From the NCBI GenBank assembly GCA_032622095.1, contig CP136067.1:41893549-41957548 (forward strand): a stretch of 64,000 nucleotides of DNA. The letters are read 5' to 3'. The translations under genes were made by a program, and so were the position numbers. Source of the stretch: Siphonodentalium dalli (Eukaryota; Mollusca; Scaphopoda; Gadilida; Siphonodentaliidae). The notes under the pieces are model-generated. The model did not search any database and had not been told where the DNA came from. It saw only the letters and a program-made list of their open reading frames with translations. Numbering within the stretch: the stretch's first letter is position 1; each line of letters opens with the position of its first letter. Below, piece by piece: positions 1 to 10,040 of the stretch.

Positions 1-490
1 TTAGTTCCGTCTTGGTTTAAAAACTGGCCTAATAACACAAGATGGCTGCCAATATGGTGGCCGGTAAATAGGTGGGAATTGTAAAATTTGTAAGAACGCA
101 CGATTACTTGCCAAAATGGCTTAACTAACACAACGGCCGTTGATAAGCTGCTTCTGTTTTATGTAATATGTATATCCCGATCCATCGACTAGTACATTTA
201 AGTGAAACCGGTGCACAAAGCACCTCCTGGTCCCAATTTTTAATTAAATATTTAATTAGTTTAGTCCGAAACTAACCAAAAACCTCTTTTTGTCATCTTC
301 TCGAAATGCGTAAAGACAATAATGTAGCGTGGGTGGATATAATTTTTATGTACGATAATTTCATGCCGTCGTCGGTTACTACATGTACATGACATATTAT
401 CCCCAAAACGGCTGCCAACACGGTTGCCGGTATATGGATGGAAATTGTAAAATCTGTCACGTCGCAATTAACACCACCATCGCAATGCAA
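1..490 (-). repeat. Dispersed repeat, inverted copy
   Basis: Read on the minus strand, this stretch is clearly similar to the plus strand at about 3560-4250. Shared landmarks are a stretch around CGAGAAGATGACA, the 'ggccgttgtgttagttaagcc' type segment and the 'ggcagccattttgg' segment near the outer end. No terminal repeats, poly-A or coding capacity are visible. It is a diverged interspersed repeat of unknown class. The short ORFs inside it are not conserved between copies and are not annotated. Confidence 0.6.
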
Positions 491-962
491 TGTCTTATAA
501 AACCAATAGTCCTATTATATTCATATCATTTTGCAATACTATCACGTAACAGTGGCCAGTTCTATTGAAATGACAACCAGATTGTACCCACGATTGAGAG
601 GATCGACAAAATTTGCATTCATTCGCGCTCAAGTAAGATTTGTTCTTCAAAATCGGTGGCATGTCGTGCAAATTATTTCACAATGAACATGATTAGTTTA
701 AGGCAGATGTCTGTCTGACTATCTTTTCGAAAAGAATAATGGAATTGTGTGGGTTATATTACATCTAACACGATATGTAAGCATACTTGGCACTCTCTAT
801 GGCTATTTGTAACAATAAGCGCCCACGAATAACATAATTAACCCAATTAACCAATTCGGATATAAATACCTCATAAAATAACTCATGTTGATACGAATCG
901 TTGGTTACCCTCTATCAACGAGGCGTGATTACAAGAACGGAGCTACTGATACACTGGGTCTC

Positions 963-1137
963 ATTTACAGGCAACACCGGCGGAAAACAATATGGCGAAT
1001 AATTCCTCGTCCCCATATCGTCCTGATTGAACAAAGAAATATGCATGTATTCCCCACACGCTGTTCAGTAAATACTAAACTACGGCTATCGTGTCCAGTT
1101 ACTGATTTCGCTCAGCACATTCAGAGTTGTTATGGAC
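963..1137 (+). repeat. 175-bp inverted repeat, left arm
   Basis: This segment recurs as an exact reverse complement at 2252-2426, with no mismatch seen over 175 bp. The flanks diverge abruptly on both sides. Each copy begins with ATTTACAG, which resembles a splice acceptor, and ends with GTTATGGAC. One frame of this arm is open through its whole length (about positions 963-1145), but its product is not recognised. Confidence 0.85.
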
Positions 1138-1318
1138 CGTTCTAAAAGTAAGTATACATGGATCTCACTGACCAATAGAAATTGCTGCCCAGTCCGCAAA
1201 TTATCAAACCGTCACATTATACACGTTCGTTCTGTTTCATCATCACGCAATAGAATCGTTGAATTTTGTATTCTAACATTTACCGGATTATTTTCCATGA
1301 CACATATGTCGCACACAG

Positions 1319-1500
1319 GGAGATGTAAACCTGGTTGATATCCCTCTTGTAGTTTGCCAGCTGCTAAACGGTGGGATGTATTTGCTTGTACTAGCAGTAG
1401 ATAAGTTGCAAAGCAAAGTCAAGGTTCTAAGCGACATTTCCAACAACGAAAATACCAGCGATGTGGTCAATCACATACAACTGTCAAACTATGTTCCTAT
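1319..1500 (+). other. Unassigned exon-like open segment
   Basis: After an acceptor-like CGCACACAG, the frame starting GGA GAT GTA is open to a stop near 1573. It reads with a hydrophobic core (IPLVVCQLL, then MYLLVLAVDKL) followed by a polar stretch (ISNNENTSD). The composition looks more protein-like than the surrounding sequence. No good GT donor stands out, no family is recognised and no neighbouring exon was found, so this could be chance or an element fragment. Confidence 0.25.
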
Positions 1501-2251
1501 ACATTTCGATTGTATCTTACACTGCATAGTATGGTACTGGAGTCTCGTGTCACCTCATTTGCCCTCGAAGTGACTGAACAATTGCTTGTAAGACGAGGTA
1601 CCCCAAATACTGACAGTTATCCCATGCTAGATGAACACTCATATTACCCATATCTTTCTATGCTGATGAGTAGGTAGGATTACTTCTGAAAGGCTGTATA
1701 CTCAGAAAACAACATATAGATCGGATAATTGGCATGGAGTTTTATCATGTAGACTGATACATTTTGAACGTTTGGTACCCCAGTGTAAGTTTTAGCTCAT
1801 TATGACAACAAAATGAAAAGGACGACAATTGCAATTATTTGTATACATGCCATACAAAGGTTGATACCAGGAAGCGTATAATAACTATCTAGATAAGTAA
1901 AAAAATAATGCGGTTAGGGACCTGCTGATGCCAGGGGGTCGGATGTCTGAAAACATACCATATCTTGATTATGGCCGTTCATGATTAAAGCATTATAATT
2001 CCACCCACAGGTCATATCTAACGCCAGATGTGTTACAGTTAAATTCAAATGTATCTTTTGTTACCCCACTATGCGCGACGTGAGTGGACCGTCTATAGTG
2101 CGTATCCTGATATTATATTGTGATAGTGTTTGATGTGCAAATTGGTAAAATAAAATGGGATCACGAGTCTTGGTGTAATTTGTCTCTGCATCTCAGAAAT
2201 GACAAATAGCAACAACTTCTGTGCAGACCAGAATCTGATCTACGATAACTC

Positions 2252-2426
2252 GTCCATAACAACTCTGAATGTGCTGAGCGAAATCAGTAACTGGACACGA
2301 TAGCCGTAGTTTAGTATTTACTGAACAGCGTGTGGGGAATACATGCATATTTCTTTGTTCAATCAGGACGATATGGGGACGAGGAATTATTCGCCATATT
2401 GTTTTCCGCCGGTGTTGCCTGTAAAT
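2252..2426 (-). repeat. 175-bp inverted repeat, right arm
   Basis: This is the exact reverse complement of 963-1137. The two arms are separated by about 1.1 kb that is not itself palindromic. Perfect identity in an otherwise diverged neighbourhood implies a very recent duplication, gene conversion, or an assembly feature. Confidence 0.85.
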
Positions 2427-3560
2427 ACGAATATTGAATAAAGCCCGATTGAAACATTAATGGCGTGAGTTTTACGTTTCAAATACCAATGGTGCTTGCA
2501 ACAGCAGCAGGTCTCCTGGTCTGAATATGGGCCATTCAAATGTAACATAACGTAGACAAGTTTACTTTTCCACCAATTTGGAAACAACAGTTATATTTCT
2601 GAAGGTTATCGCGTTCATATATTGCAGACAAAGCGGTCCTTCGTGGCGATCTTGTTCAACAGAAACTGCATAATTAAGTTAGACACACAGGAGGGATTCT
2701 CATTCTGGACTATTCTTATGTTTATCACTGATCAAACAATTTTTCCGAAGATACAAAATCTGAACTAATTTTGTACGACGAGCGCTATATTTTTCTGAAT
2801 CTCATCTTCTTTGCGTTATTGGACACTAGTCAATGAAAGCGGCGATGGTGATTTAGTGTCTGGAAACATTCACTCGGTGTTATCACGACCGTCTTCTGTG
2901 GGTCGTAGCTATTGTACAGCAATTGTAGATTGTATATATAACAGATTAATGGAGGCACTGACTCAGAATCAAAATCACTGCATCACATATGGTTGCTTCA
3001 GTGAGTGTGAACAAATGATCATTTCTTATCGAAGTGGTCATGTATTTATCGGATGGCAAAATGATATGTTCCTTATCTAACATCTAGCTTTAAAATCGGT
3101 CCCATTTTCGCCCAATCAAGTCGGGGTGTGAACCCGCATCAAGCTCGTCTAGCCCAGACTTCGATAGTGGTATCCACGACATATGCACCTCATATGTACC
3201 ATCATGTCTGATAGCACTTGGAATAATATCATTTGAGAAAGATTGACCTTCTATTGTCGGGTTTAAGTAATTTCTTATTGATTATGTCAAAGGTAACTGG
3301 CATAAATAACGATCAGGCATTCAATGTATTACTGTTACTCGGTTCTTCGTTTTAAACAATCTTGTTCATCTGTAAATACCTCGCTCAAATTGCCAACTGT
3401 TTCAAGGGACACGGATTACTTGAGCATGAATGCAAGATTCGCCAATAATGGGCAACATTCTGGTAGAAATTTTAAATAGAATTGCGCATCATGATGTCCC
3501 GGAGTAACATGATACAATGAATATAATACTTTGGGTTGTGTGAGACATTAGATGGCGGCA
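2427..3560. other. Stretch without an assignable gene
   Basis: A short plus-strand ORF runs from 2811 to 3080, but it has no recognised domain, no flanking splice signals of note and no second copy. The rest is AT-rich unique-looking sequence. Confidence 0.5.
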
Positions 3561-4255
3561 ATGGCGATAAATGCGTTATTAAGCCATCATTGTGTAATCC
3601 AAAAACGACATTGAATTATAGTACACACCAAATATCTCCACCATGCTACATTCTGCGCTTTATGGCTTCCGAGAAGATGACACAAATGGCTTTAGGTTAT
3701 TTTTTTGAGAAAAATAGCTAAATTTATCAAAATTTTGTGCCAGAAGGTGCATTGTGTAAACTTTTCACTTTATTGTTCGAGTTTTTAAATCTGGATATAT
3801 ACATTGAACTATAGGTTAGCAGTTCATCAACGACAGCTTTGTTAGTTAAGCCATTTAAGCAAGTAATTGTGCATTCTTACATATTTCCCAATTTCCACCT
3901 ATATTGCGGCTGCCATATTGGCAGCCATTTTGGATTAGTATGTAATTTTTTAATCCAAGGCGGAATGAAATTGCCGTATACACGAATTATGTCCATCCTC
4001 ACTAATTCTTTTCTTTTTTTGCCTTCCAGAAAATTAAAAAAATGCGTTTTATATCATTTTTTTAGGAAAAATTCTAAAAAAATTTAAAAATTTCGGGTCT
4101 GGGGGTACATTATATATTGTTTCTATTTTAATGTTCGAGTTTGTAGACAGGAACTTATATATTATTACATTCTTTAGCAGACTTTCAACGGCCGTTGTGT
4201 TAATTAAGCCTATTGACATGTAACCGTGAGTTATGTGTGCCTTATACCACAGCAT
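3560..4255 (+). repeat. Dispersed repeat, two overlapping direct copies
   Basis: Two partial copies of the family seen inverted at 1-490 lie one after the other, at about 3560-3955 and 3955-4255. Landmarks are the GAGAAGATGACA motif near 3675, the 'gtgcattcttacatatttccc' type segment near 3870, 'cggctgccatattggcagcc' near 3905, and 'cggccgttgtgttaattaagcc' near 4190. No coding function is evident. Confidence 0.6.
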
Positions 4256-5160
4256 GGCGCATCTTAACTTTAGGGGAGGGCTGATTTTTCTGCCTCTGAT
4301 AAAAAATAATGCGGCCTGCAGCGATAAGTTATATCAAAATATAGCCAATTGGCAGTAGTTTCACACGGTATAAAACAATGTGGCATACACATCTTACTTT
4401 GTGATTTAAAAGAAACGAAAGACAACGCTTTGCGTGAATCGTCATATTTGTCTCACCCAAAATATTAGTCGACGTCACATGACGTCATGATTGTCATTCC
4501 GAGATTCAATGGTTACATGTATTACCCGACTCTGGTTATCGCCCCACTCTCAGGTATCAAAATTGGACGAATATTTCTTCTCAAAATGTGTGAAAATACT
4601 CTGTCAATGATGTCGGCTTTATTTAAAAAATGACCGATTTTTTTCATCGGGTGCCTCAAGAAAACCACGCGGTGAGAAAAAAGTCCGCCTATCTGACATA
4701 TCCAACATACGGATTCCGAAAGTATAGTATTTACGCTAACCAAAAATGTAGGTCCCATAAATTCCCTCTCGAGGCGACACCTATGTCCATATTTGCCTGG
4801 CCTATATATGAAATGTCTTAACTGTTTCTATTTTAATATTCCCTATTATCACAATAGAACTTAAATGCCCAAAGAGGCGACATACGGGAAAGACTATGGT
4901 AATCACTATATATGAATATATGTCGGGAATTGCCCATTGACGAACGAGGGGTAGAAAAACGTTTGAAATGACTATTATAAGGTTTAATCCAGGGAACTGA
5001 AATATCCCGTTTCGCGGTTCCGAAAGTCAGCCCCGATAACCGGGAAATTCGCACATATATAGGTGTGAAACTGGAATCAAAGTGTCGTTAACATTCGTAT
5101 TGATGTTTTATATAACAACAATGTTATGTTCATTTGAGGAGAACTGACTTGAATGTCAAT
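4256..5160. other. Stretch without an assignable gene
   Basis: AT-rich sequence with no recognisable exon, RNA gene or repeat boundary. The short ORFs on both strands have no domain features. Any further 3' exons of the VWDE-like gene should lie here or beyond the window start, but none could be identified. Confidence 0.5.
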
Positions 5161-5208
5161 TAAATAACGGATGGGTCGTGACAAGCTTTGCATAGAATAT
5201 CACATTTA

Positions 5209-5681
5209 CAGTACCAATCAGAAGTAGTGGTATTTTGAGGCTCGCCTTTATTGCGATATTGGGCGCCCTTAATTTCGCAATACCAAAAATCTGTCGCGCT
5301 TATTATTGCGATATTGAGAGCAAAATATTGCGATATTAAGTGCGTAAAAATTTCATACAGACCCGATAGTGTTATATTTATATTAAATAAATATTGTGCA
5401 TATAGTGTACATATAGCATTTACAACTATAATTATATAGAAATCTAAAACATTGTCTATTTGTGCAATAAACAAAACAGGAGAAGCAATAACTTGCTTTA
5501 ATGTCACAATTTTGAGTGCAAGATATCGCAATATTAAGCGCGAAATATTGCGATATTAAGCGCAAAATATTGCAATAATATTGCAAGCGGTGCGATTATG
5601 CGCGTTTCCACTTGCAATATTATTGCGATATTGTGCGCGAAAATAGCGCACTTAATATACCTCTTCTTTTGACTGGTACTG
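5209..5681. mobile_element. Tc1/mariner-like MITE with TA target site
   Basis: The ends are inverted: the left starts CAGTACCAATCAGAAG and the right is the complement of CAGTACCAGTCAAAAG. Similarity continues for roughly 40 bp inward. TA dinucleotides at 5207-5208 and 5682-5683 fit the usual Tc1/mariner target duplication. The interior is dominated by short GCGATATT/AATATCGC words, and an inner hairpin sits at about 5571-5632. No transposase is present, so it is non-autonomous. It inserted just downstream of the last readable exon of the VWDE-like gene. Confidence 0.75.
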
Positions 5682-5739
5682 TATCTCTCGTGGGTAATGA
5701 CTTTCCCGGCATATCCCCGGTATATATGATTTGTATTAC

Positions 5740-5931
5740 GAACCTCATAGAATGAGAAACCACATTTTATAGGCGAAGCGTGTGCCCAATCGACGTAAAG
5801 TTGTAAGGTCTGACATGATCTCTCCGTCGTATCGCATGTCCCGTTTAACGGCGCTCCGACAATTGTGGGCGGATCGCTTATGTCACCTGAACAGTCCGGT
5901 CCGACGAATCCAGAATCGCACTCGCAATCAC
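5740..5931 (-). CDS. VWDE: VWDE-like exon: second half of EGF module
   Basis: The acceptor TTTTGTTTAG precedes GT GAT TGC, which completes a Gly codon with the single base left by the exon at 16199 (phase 1). The product reads GDCECDSGFVGPDCSGD. With C-D-N-D-C-S-G-N-G-T-C from the previous exon it makes a six-cysteine EGF repeat. After the EGF it continues with NGTCDTTERSCQTLQLYVDW and an IKCGFSFYE segment, matching the region that follows the first EGF in VWDE proteins as I know the family. The 3' end is uncertain: GTAATA at 5739 (phase 1) and GTTCGT at 5743 (phase 0) are both possible. Readthrough past 5681 enters the MITE and is not coding. Confidence 0.85.
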
Positions 5932-6256
5932 CTAAACAAAACGAAATGGGATGCAACATGTAATGGGAAATTGACCTAAACTTCCCGGGATCACAATGTC
6001 TCGTTGACAGCCTATAAGTCTCTAACAATAATAATGAACAGTTTTATATAACGATTAAACATTTAAACATTACAATATTACCCCAGTCATTTGTACAAGC
6101 CAACCGGATGCAGCCATTGTAGGTGCTGCTCCAGTTTGACCAGAACATGCTCTGATACTCAACCGTATGAGAAGCTGACTCGTTTAACGCATGAGTGATG
6201 CAAAGCCGACACAATACGAGCGACCTTGCTCAAGCTTATAGGGTCACAACTTAATT

Positions 6257-6425
6257 GGCGCGGGATTTGAAACAGAGAGAAAGCCGACAATTGCATTCAA
6301 GTCGCTCAAATCGGTCAAGCCACTTCTGTGTGAAGACTCACACTAGACCAACGACGCGCTGTGAGCCCATTTCGTTGTTTACAGCGAATAGAAGTCCAAT
6401 ACGCTAACCACAGGACCACGGAGCT
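6257..6425 (-). mobile_element. Possible tRNA-derived SINE fragment
   Basis: On the minus strand, TGGTTAGCGTATTGGACT near 6391-6415 resembles a tRNA D-arm/A box. GTTTCAAATCCCGCGCC at 6257-6273 resembles a B box. The spacing of about 120-130 bp is longer than in a real tRNA, so this is not a tRNA gene. No terminal poly-A or target duplication was identified, so the SINE call is tentative. Confidence 0.35.
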
Positions 6426-6474
6426 CCATTCTGAACCACGGCATGTCAGTGGATACGCCATGTGACTAACTCGC

Positions 6475-6680
6475 GGCCATATTGAATCTACCAGGTCCGG
6501 TTCCGTGGTTTCAGATATTCGCCCAGCCCGGTTCCGTGATTTTGGTGCTGCAGGTCAAAGTTCTGGAGTAGCGGTTCCATATATGCCTTCCTTATATGTA
6601 AATGCTACTCAAGCTTGAGCCTTGACCCGTAGCACTAAAACCACGGAACCGGACCTGGTGGGTCCAATCTGGCCGCGGTA
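6475..6680. repeat. Imperfect foldback element
   Basis: The left arm near 6482-6511 (contains ACCAGGTCCGGTTCCGTGG) pairs with 6638-6667 (contains CCACGGAACCGGACCTGGT). A second, weaker pairing lies nearer the centre (CTGCAGGTCAAAG with CTTGACCCGTAG). It looks like a small non-autonomous element. Confidence 0.6.
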
Positions 6681-8431
6681 TAGCGTATAGATGATGGTCA
6701 ATCGATTACTGTGGATAACTCAAACCTGTATGTACATTCTAAAATATATTAGCTTAGACTATACATATATAGGGACGCAAAATCAACTGGGCATCTGTAA
6801 TGAGTCCCTTGCAACTCTTCGTCTCACACATTCAGATTCCCAATGTTATATCCGGTATAGGTGTGTTGGTATATATAGTCCAAGAAACTTGTTCAATAGT
6901 CCACATATGCATATCCTCTGGATATTAATCTAGTTGACGACAATAAATGTATAGATGGGACAACCGGAACACACTAGGTGTGTTATAATTGGTAATTCAA
7001 TATAGGAGTTCTATAGTTGGCAATATTGGTTAGTTTGATTGTTTGGTAGTTTGGTTGACAGATCGGTATCATAATATTTGTTGAGCAGCTGTGACGATGT
7101 CAGTTCAGTTGGTGGTTTAAGGACGCACACTCTTAGAACAAATGTGTTAAATTCCACACAATTTTATCTTAAACAAAATTGTGTAGAAATGGCACATTAC
7201 ATATATATGTCGGTGGAATTTAGCATTGAATATGAGCGAATAAGCGATTATGTCATAGTCAGTAGATCAGATATGTTCTATTTGAGACAAAGGCCTCTTA
7301 AAAGCTACCATATTAAAAATCTGGCAGCAGCTTAACAACTTTGTGCTGCACAAATATGTGCTGTTAAATTTTGACACAAAGACAGTGTATAACAAATGTT
7401 AAAGCTGCCGCCATCTTTTTTTTCTATGGTAAACATTACAAGTTGTGTGTCTCAACTACAACACATATAATCTAATAACTATGATACAATCACATATTCA
7501 ATAACATATTCACTTTCTAAGATTGCACATCGGTTGTCGGCCCATAAACAATAATCTTCGCAATATAGCTGGACGACTTGTGGATTGGTTTCGCAATGAA
7601 CTTTTGCGACTGGAACTAACGACACATTGAAGGGCCCTAGTAGCAACTGCGTGCATATAATAACCACACAGATATACATGTACATTGGGCACTTGGGGGA
7701 ACGCTATAAACGAAAGTGCACGAATTCTACCCTTACAACCTAATTAACCCTTTCATGGCGGGAGAATGCGAGTCTCGCATTTATAAGAGAATGCACTGGC
7801 TTACATGGTAAAGGTGAATATTGTTAGGCCAATGTATAAGCTTATATATATATATGCGATGATCATTGTGGGAGATTTGTGTAATGTGTATATATATGAT
7901 AATACATTAGCACAGGGTGGCACAGGGTGCTCGCTAAACTTCAGGAAGCTCCAGGCATGGAAGGATTGAAGACTGACCCGATCCTTAAATGGCACGGATG
8001 GCCTTGGTTGTAGGTTATCATTTAGCAATAAAAGTTCTTCAGGAATATACTAATATTATACTACAATGATAGTATGAATAAAATATTATCCAGAAACACA
8101 TCTTTTGCGAGAGGAGCGTTTGTTTATATACAGCACATAGAGAGCGTGCGATAATCAAAACGCTCGACGCCGTGGTTATTGTTTAGGGATATTGATTCAC
8201 TGTGACCCATTCTCCGAAATATTGAGTGGTGGGGATTACCGAACGCTATATTAAACGGTAAACAACATAGTACATTTTTAACCAAAGTTCACTCAGCGGG
8301 ATATATCCCCGGTGTTGAGAGTTTTATCGATCGCACACTCTTTGCGTACTGTAATGTAACATAACATGGCTTTTTGTTTACTAACACGTCTACTACGATC
8401 TTGACAATAGCATGTTATTTATGCGATATTT
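6681..8431. other. Intronic stretch without an assignable gene
   Basis: This holds small hairpins around 7150-7200 (CCACACAATTTT and its complement). At about 7745-7800 a short segment (AACCCTTTCATGG, then GAATGCGAGTCTCGCATTTATAAG) resembles the inner palindrome of the piggyBac-like MITE and may be a decayed relative. Otherwise unremarkable. Confidence 0.5.
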
Positions 8432-8719
8432 ATGATTGGTATAAGAACAAAATATGTCTATGTTTTAATATTCTGTCTGTTTGTGGTGGTTTTAACAGAC
8501 GTGACTATTTCAACAGAAATTAGCGAAGACCATCCGTATCTTAAGCGATGCCCTATCCGATTTGCTACCAAAATTAGCATATTTTCAGCTAAAATTCAAA
8601 TGGAAAACTACTTGAAATCAATAGCATTCGTATACATATGGTCGAAAATCAATAGCATTCGTATACATATGGTCGAAAATCCATATAATCAACCAGGAGT
8701 TATACGTCGAAAGTCATAA
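8432..8719 (+). CDS. Unassigned ORF with signal-peptide-like start
   Basis: The 95-codon ORF begins MIGIRTKYVYVLIFCLFVVV, a positively charged start and hydrophobic core typical of a signal peptide. A short polar segment with KRCPIRF follows. The latter half contains a 31-bp direct repeat (8621-8651 and 8652-8682), which makes that part look non-coding. It could be the first exon of a small secreted protein, with a possible GTATCT donor near 8541, or chance. No family is recognised and it lies antisense inside a large intron. Confidence 0.22.
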   Translation: MIGIRTKYVYVLIFCLFVVVLTDVTISTEISEDHPYLKRCPIRFATKISIFSAKIQMENYLKSIAFVYIWSKINSIRIHMVENPYNQPGVIRRKS

Positions 8720-9124
8720 AAGCTCGTGTAAGTGAGAACGCTCTTTAATGTCTACCGCGCTTTGGTGCGACAGAAGCATGGACGCTCTTTATGAGTCTGG
8801 AGGCGAGCATAATATTTATTGCTGGGCTGATAAAAATTCAACACGTGTCAAATCGACATATATTGAGAGTCGATATGTGGCCATCAAACTTTCACATTAT
8901 CGGGCTCATGTGTCCGATAAATTATTTGAGACTGTTCACATGACGATAAGCACAATAAGAACTTATTTTTTAATTGCGCGAAATAAGCTCATGTTTGCAT
9001 TATAAATTCACATACGCTCTATATGGGCCTAAACTCTGGTTATTAAGACAGCCCTATATGGGACTATTTAAATATTAAATAAGCCCATATTGTGCTTATA
9101 TCCACGAGAAGTTGAGAACAGGTT

Positions 9125-9141
9125 GGGGGGGGGGGGGGGGG
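9125..9141 (+). repeat. Poly-G homopolymer
   Basis: A run of 17 G followed by ACCCGAATAAACC. Similar G/C runs at about 29488, 30016 and 39163 sit in related G-rich contexts. Confidence 0.9.
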
Positions 9142-9474
9142 ACCCGAATAAACCAACTGACGACTTCCTCTGATTAATGCTCTTTATAATATATGCACTG
9201 TGGCCCGCACCATCCAATGGAATAAAAGGCATATGAGTCCTATATAAGTTCATATCAGAATCAAGTCAAATTTTATGAAAAGTATGTGAATATTTAGGTC
9301 CAATTTGAACTTGGGGATATGTCGATTATTTTCTGGGGTTGTTGATTTACGGTGTCAAATCGGACAGGACATCTTTAATTTGCTACAGATTTAACAGTTG
9401 TCGTTTCTCGTCAACGTAGAACACATTGGTAGCATAGTACTCTACGTTGGAACTAATAAAAATATCAACCTTAA

Positions 9475-9920
9475 CCCTTTACCCAACAAAACGGCCAAAT
9501 AAAGCTTCAACAGCCTAAAATATCTTCGGTCTGTCTCAATAACACCATACAAATATGGATATCATTGGAACCGGTTCATTGAACACATTGTGATGGTTAC
9601 AGTTATGCCCTGAGCCAATGCATTCTCTTATATATGCGAGTCGACCATAGGTCGCCTCGCATATATAAGAGAATACATTGGCCTAAATAAATTCTTTTTT
9701 TAACACTTTTACCATTTTTTCTTACATTCTTTAACAATTTTATAATTGTTTCTTACATTTTTTAACAATTTTTATAATATTTTTCTACAATCTTTGACAA
9801 TTTTATCATTTTTAATATGTGTTAAGCCAATGCATTCTCTTATATATGCGAGTCGACCTATGGTCGACTCGCATATATAAGAGAATGCATTGGCACAGGG
9901 CCATTCTGTTGGGTAAAGGG
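9475..9920. mobile_element. piggyBac-like MITE, copy 1
   Basis: TTAA (9471-9474) followed by CCCTTTACCCAACA at the left, and TGTTGGGTAAAGGG followed by TTAA (9921-9924) at the right, is the CCC...GGG/TTAA arrangement of piggyBac-type elements. Two internal palindromes (about 9618-9680 and 9832-9893) are built on CCAATGCATTCTCTTATATA with GCGAGTCGACC at their centres. No transposase is encoded. It is collinear with 27333-27784. Confidence 0.8.
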
Positions 9921-10040
9921 TTAAGACATAAATAAATATAAACCACGACATTGAGTTGACGCTGTGGTAAAGTATCCCACGTACCAAACATATAACACAT
10001 AACATGACAGCTCTTAATTGAGCAATGACATCGACTACAC

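Noticed and set aside
5534-5739. Extension of the EGF exon down to 5534 as an open frame
   Set aside because: The frame runs into the Tc1-like MITE below 5681; two plausible donors occur at 5739 and 5743.
6257-6425. A tRNA gene on the minus strand
   Set aside because: The A-box and B-box-like sequences are too far apart and no cloverleaf can be formed; at most a tRNA-derived SINE.
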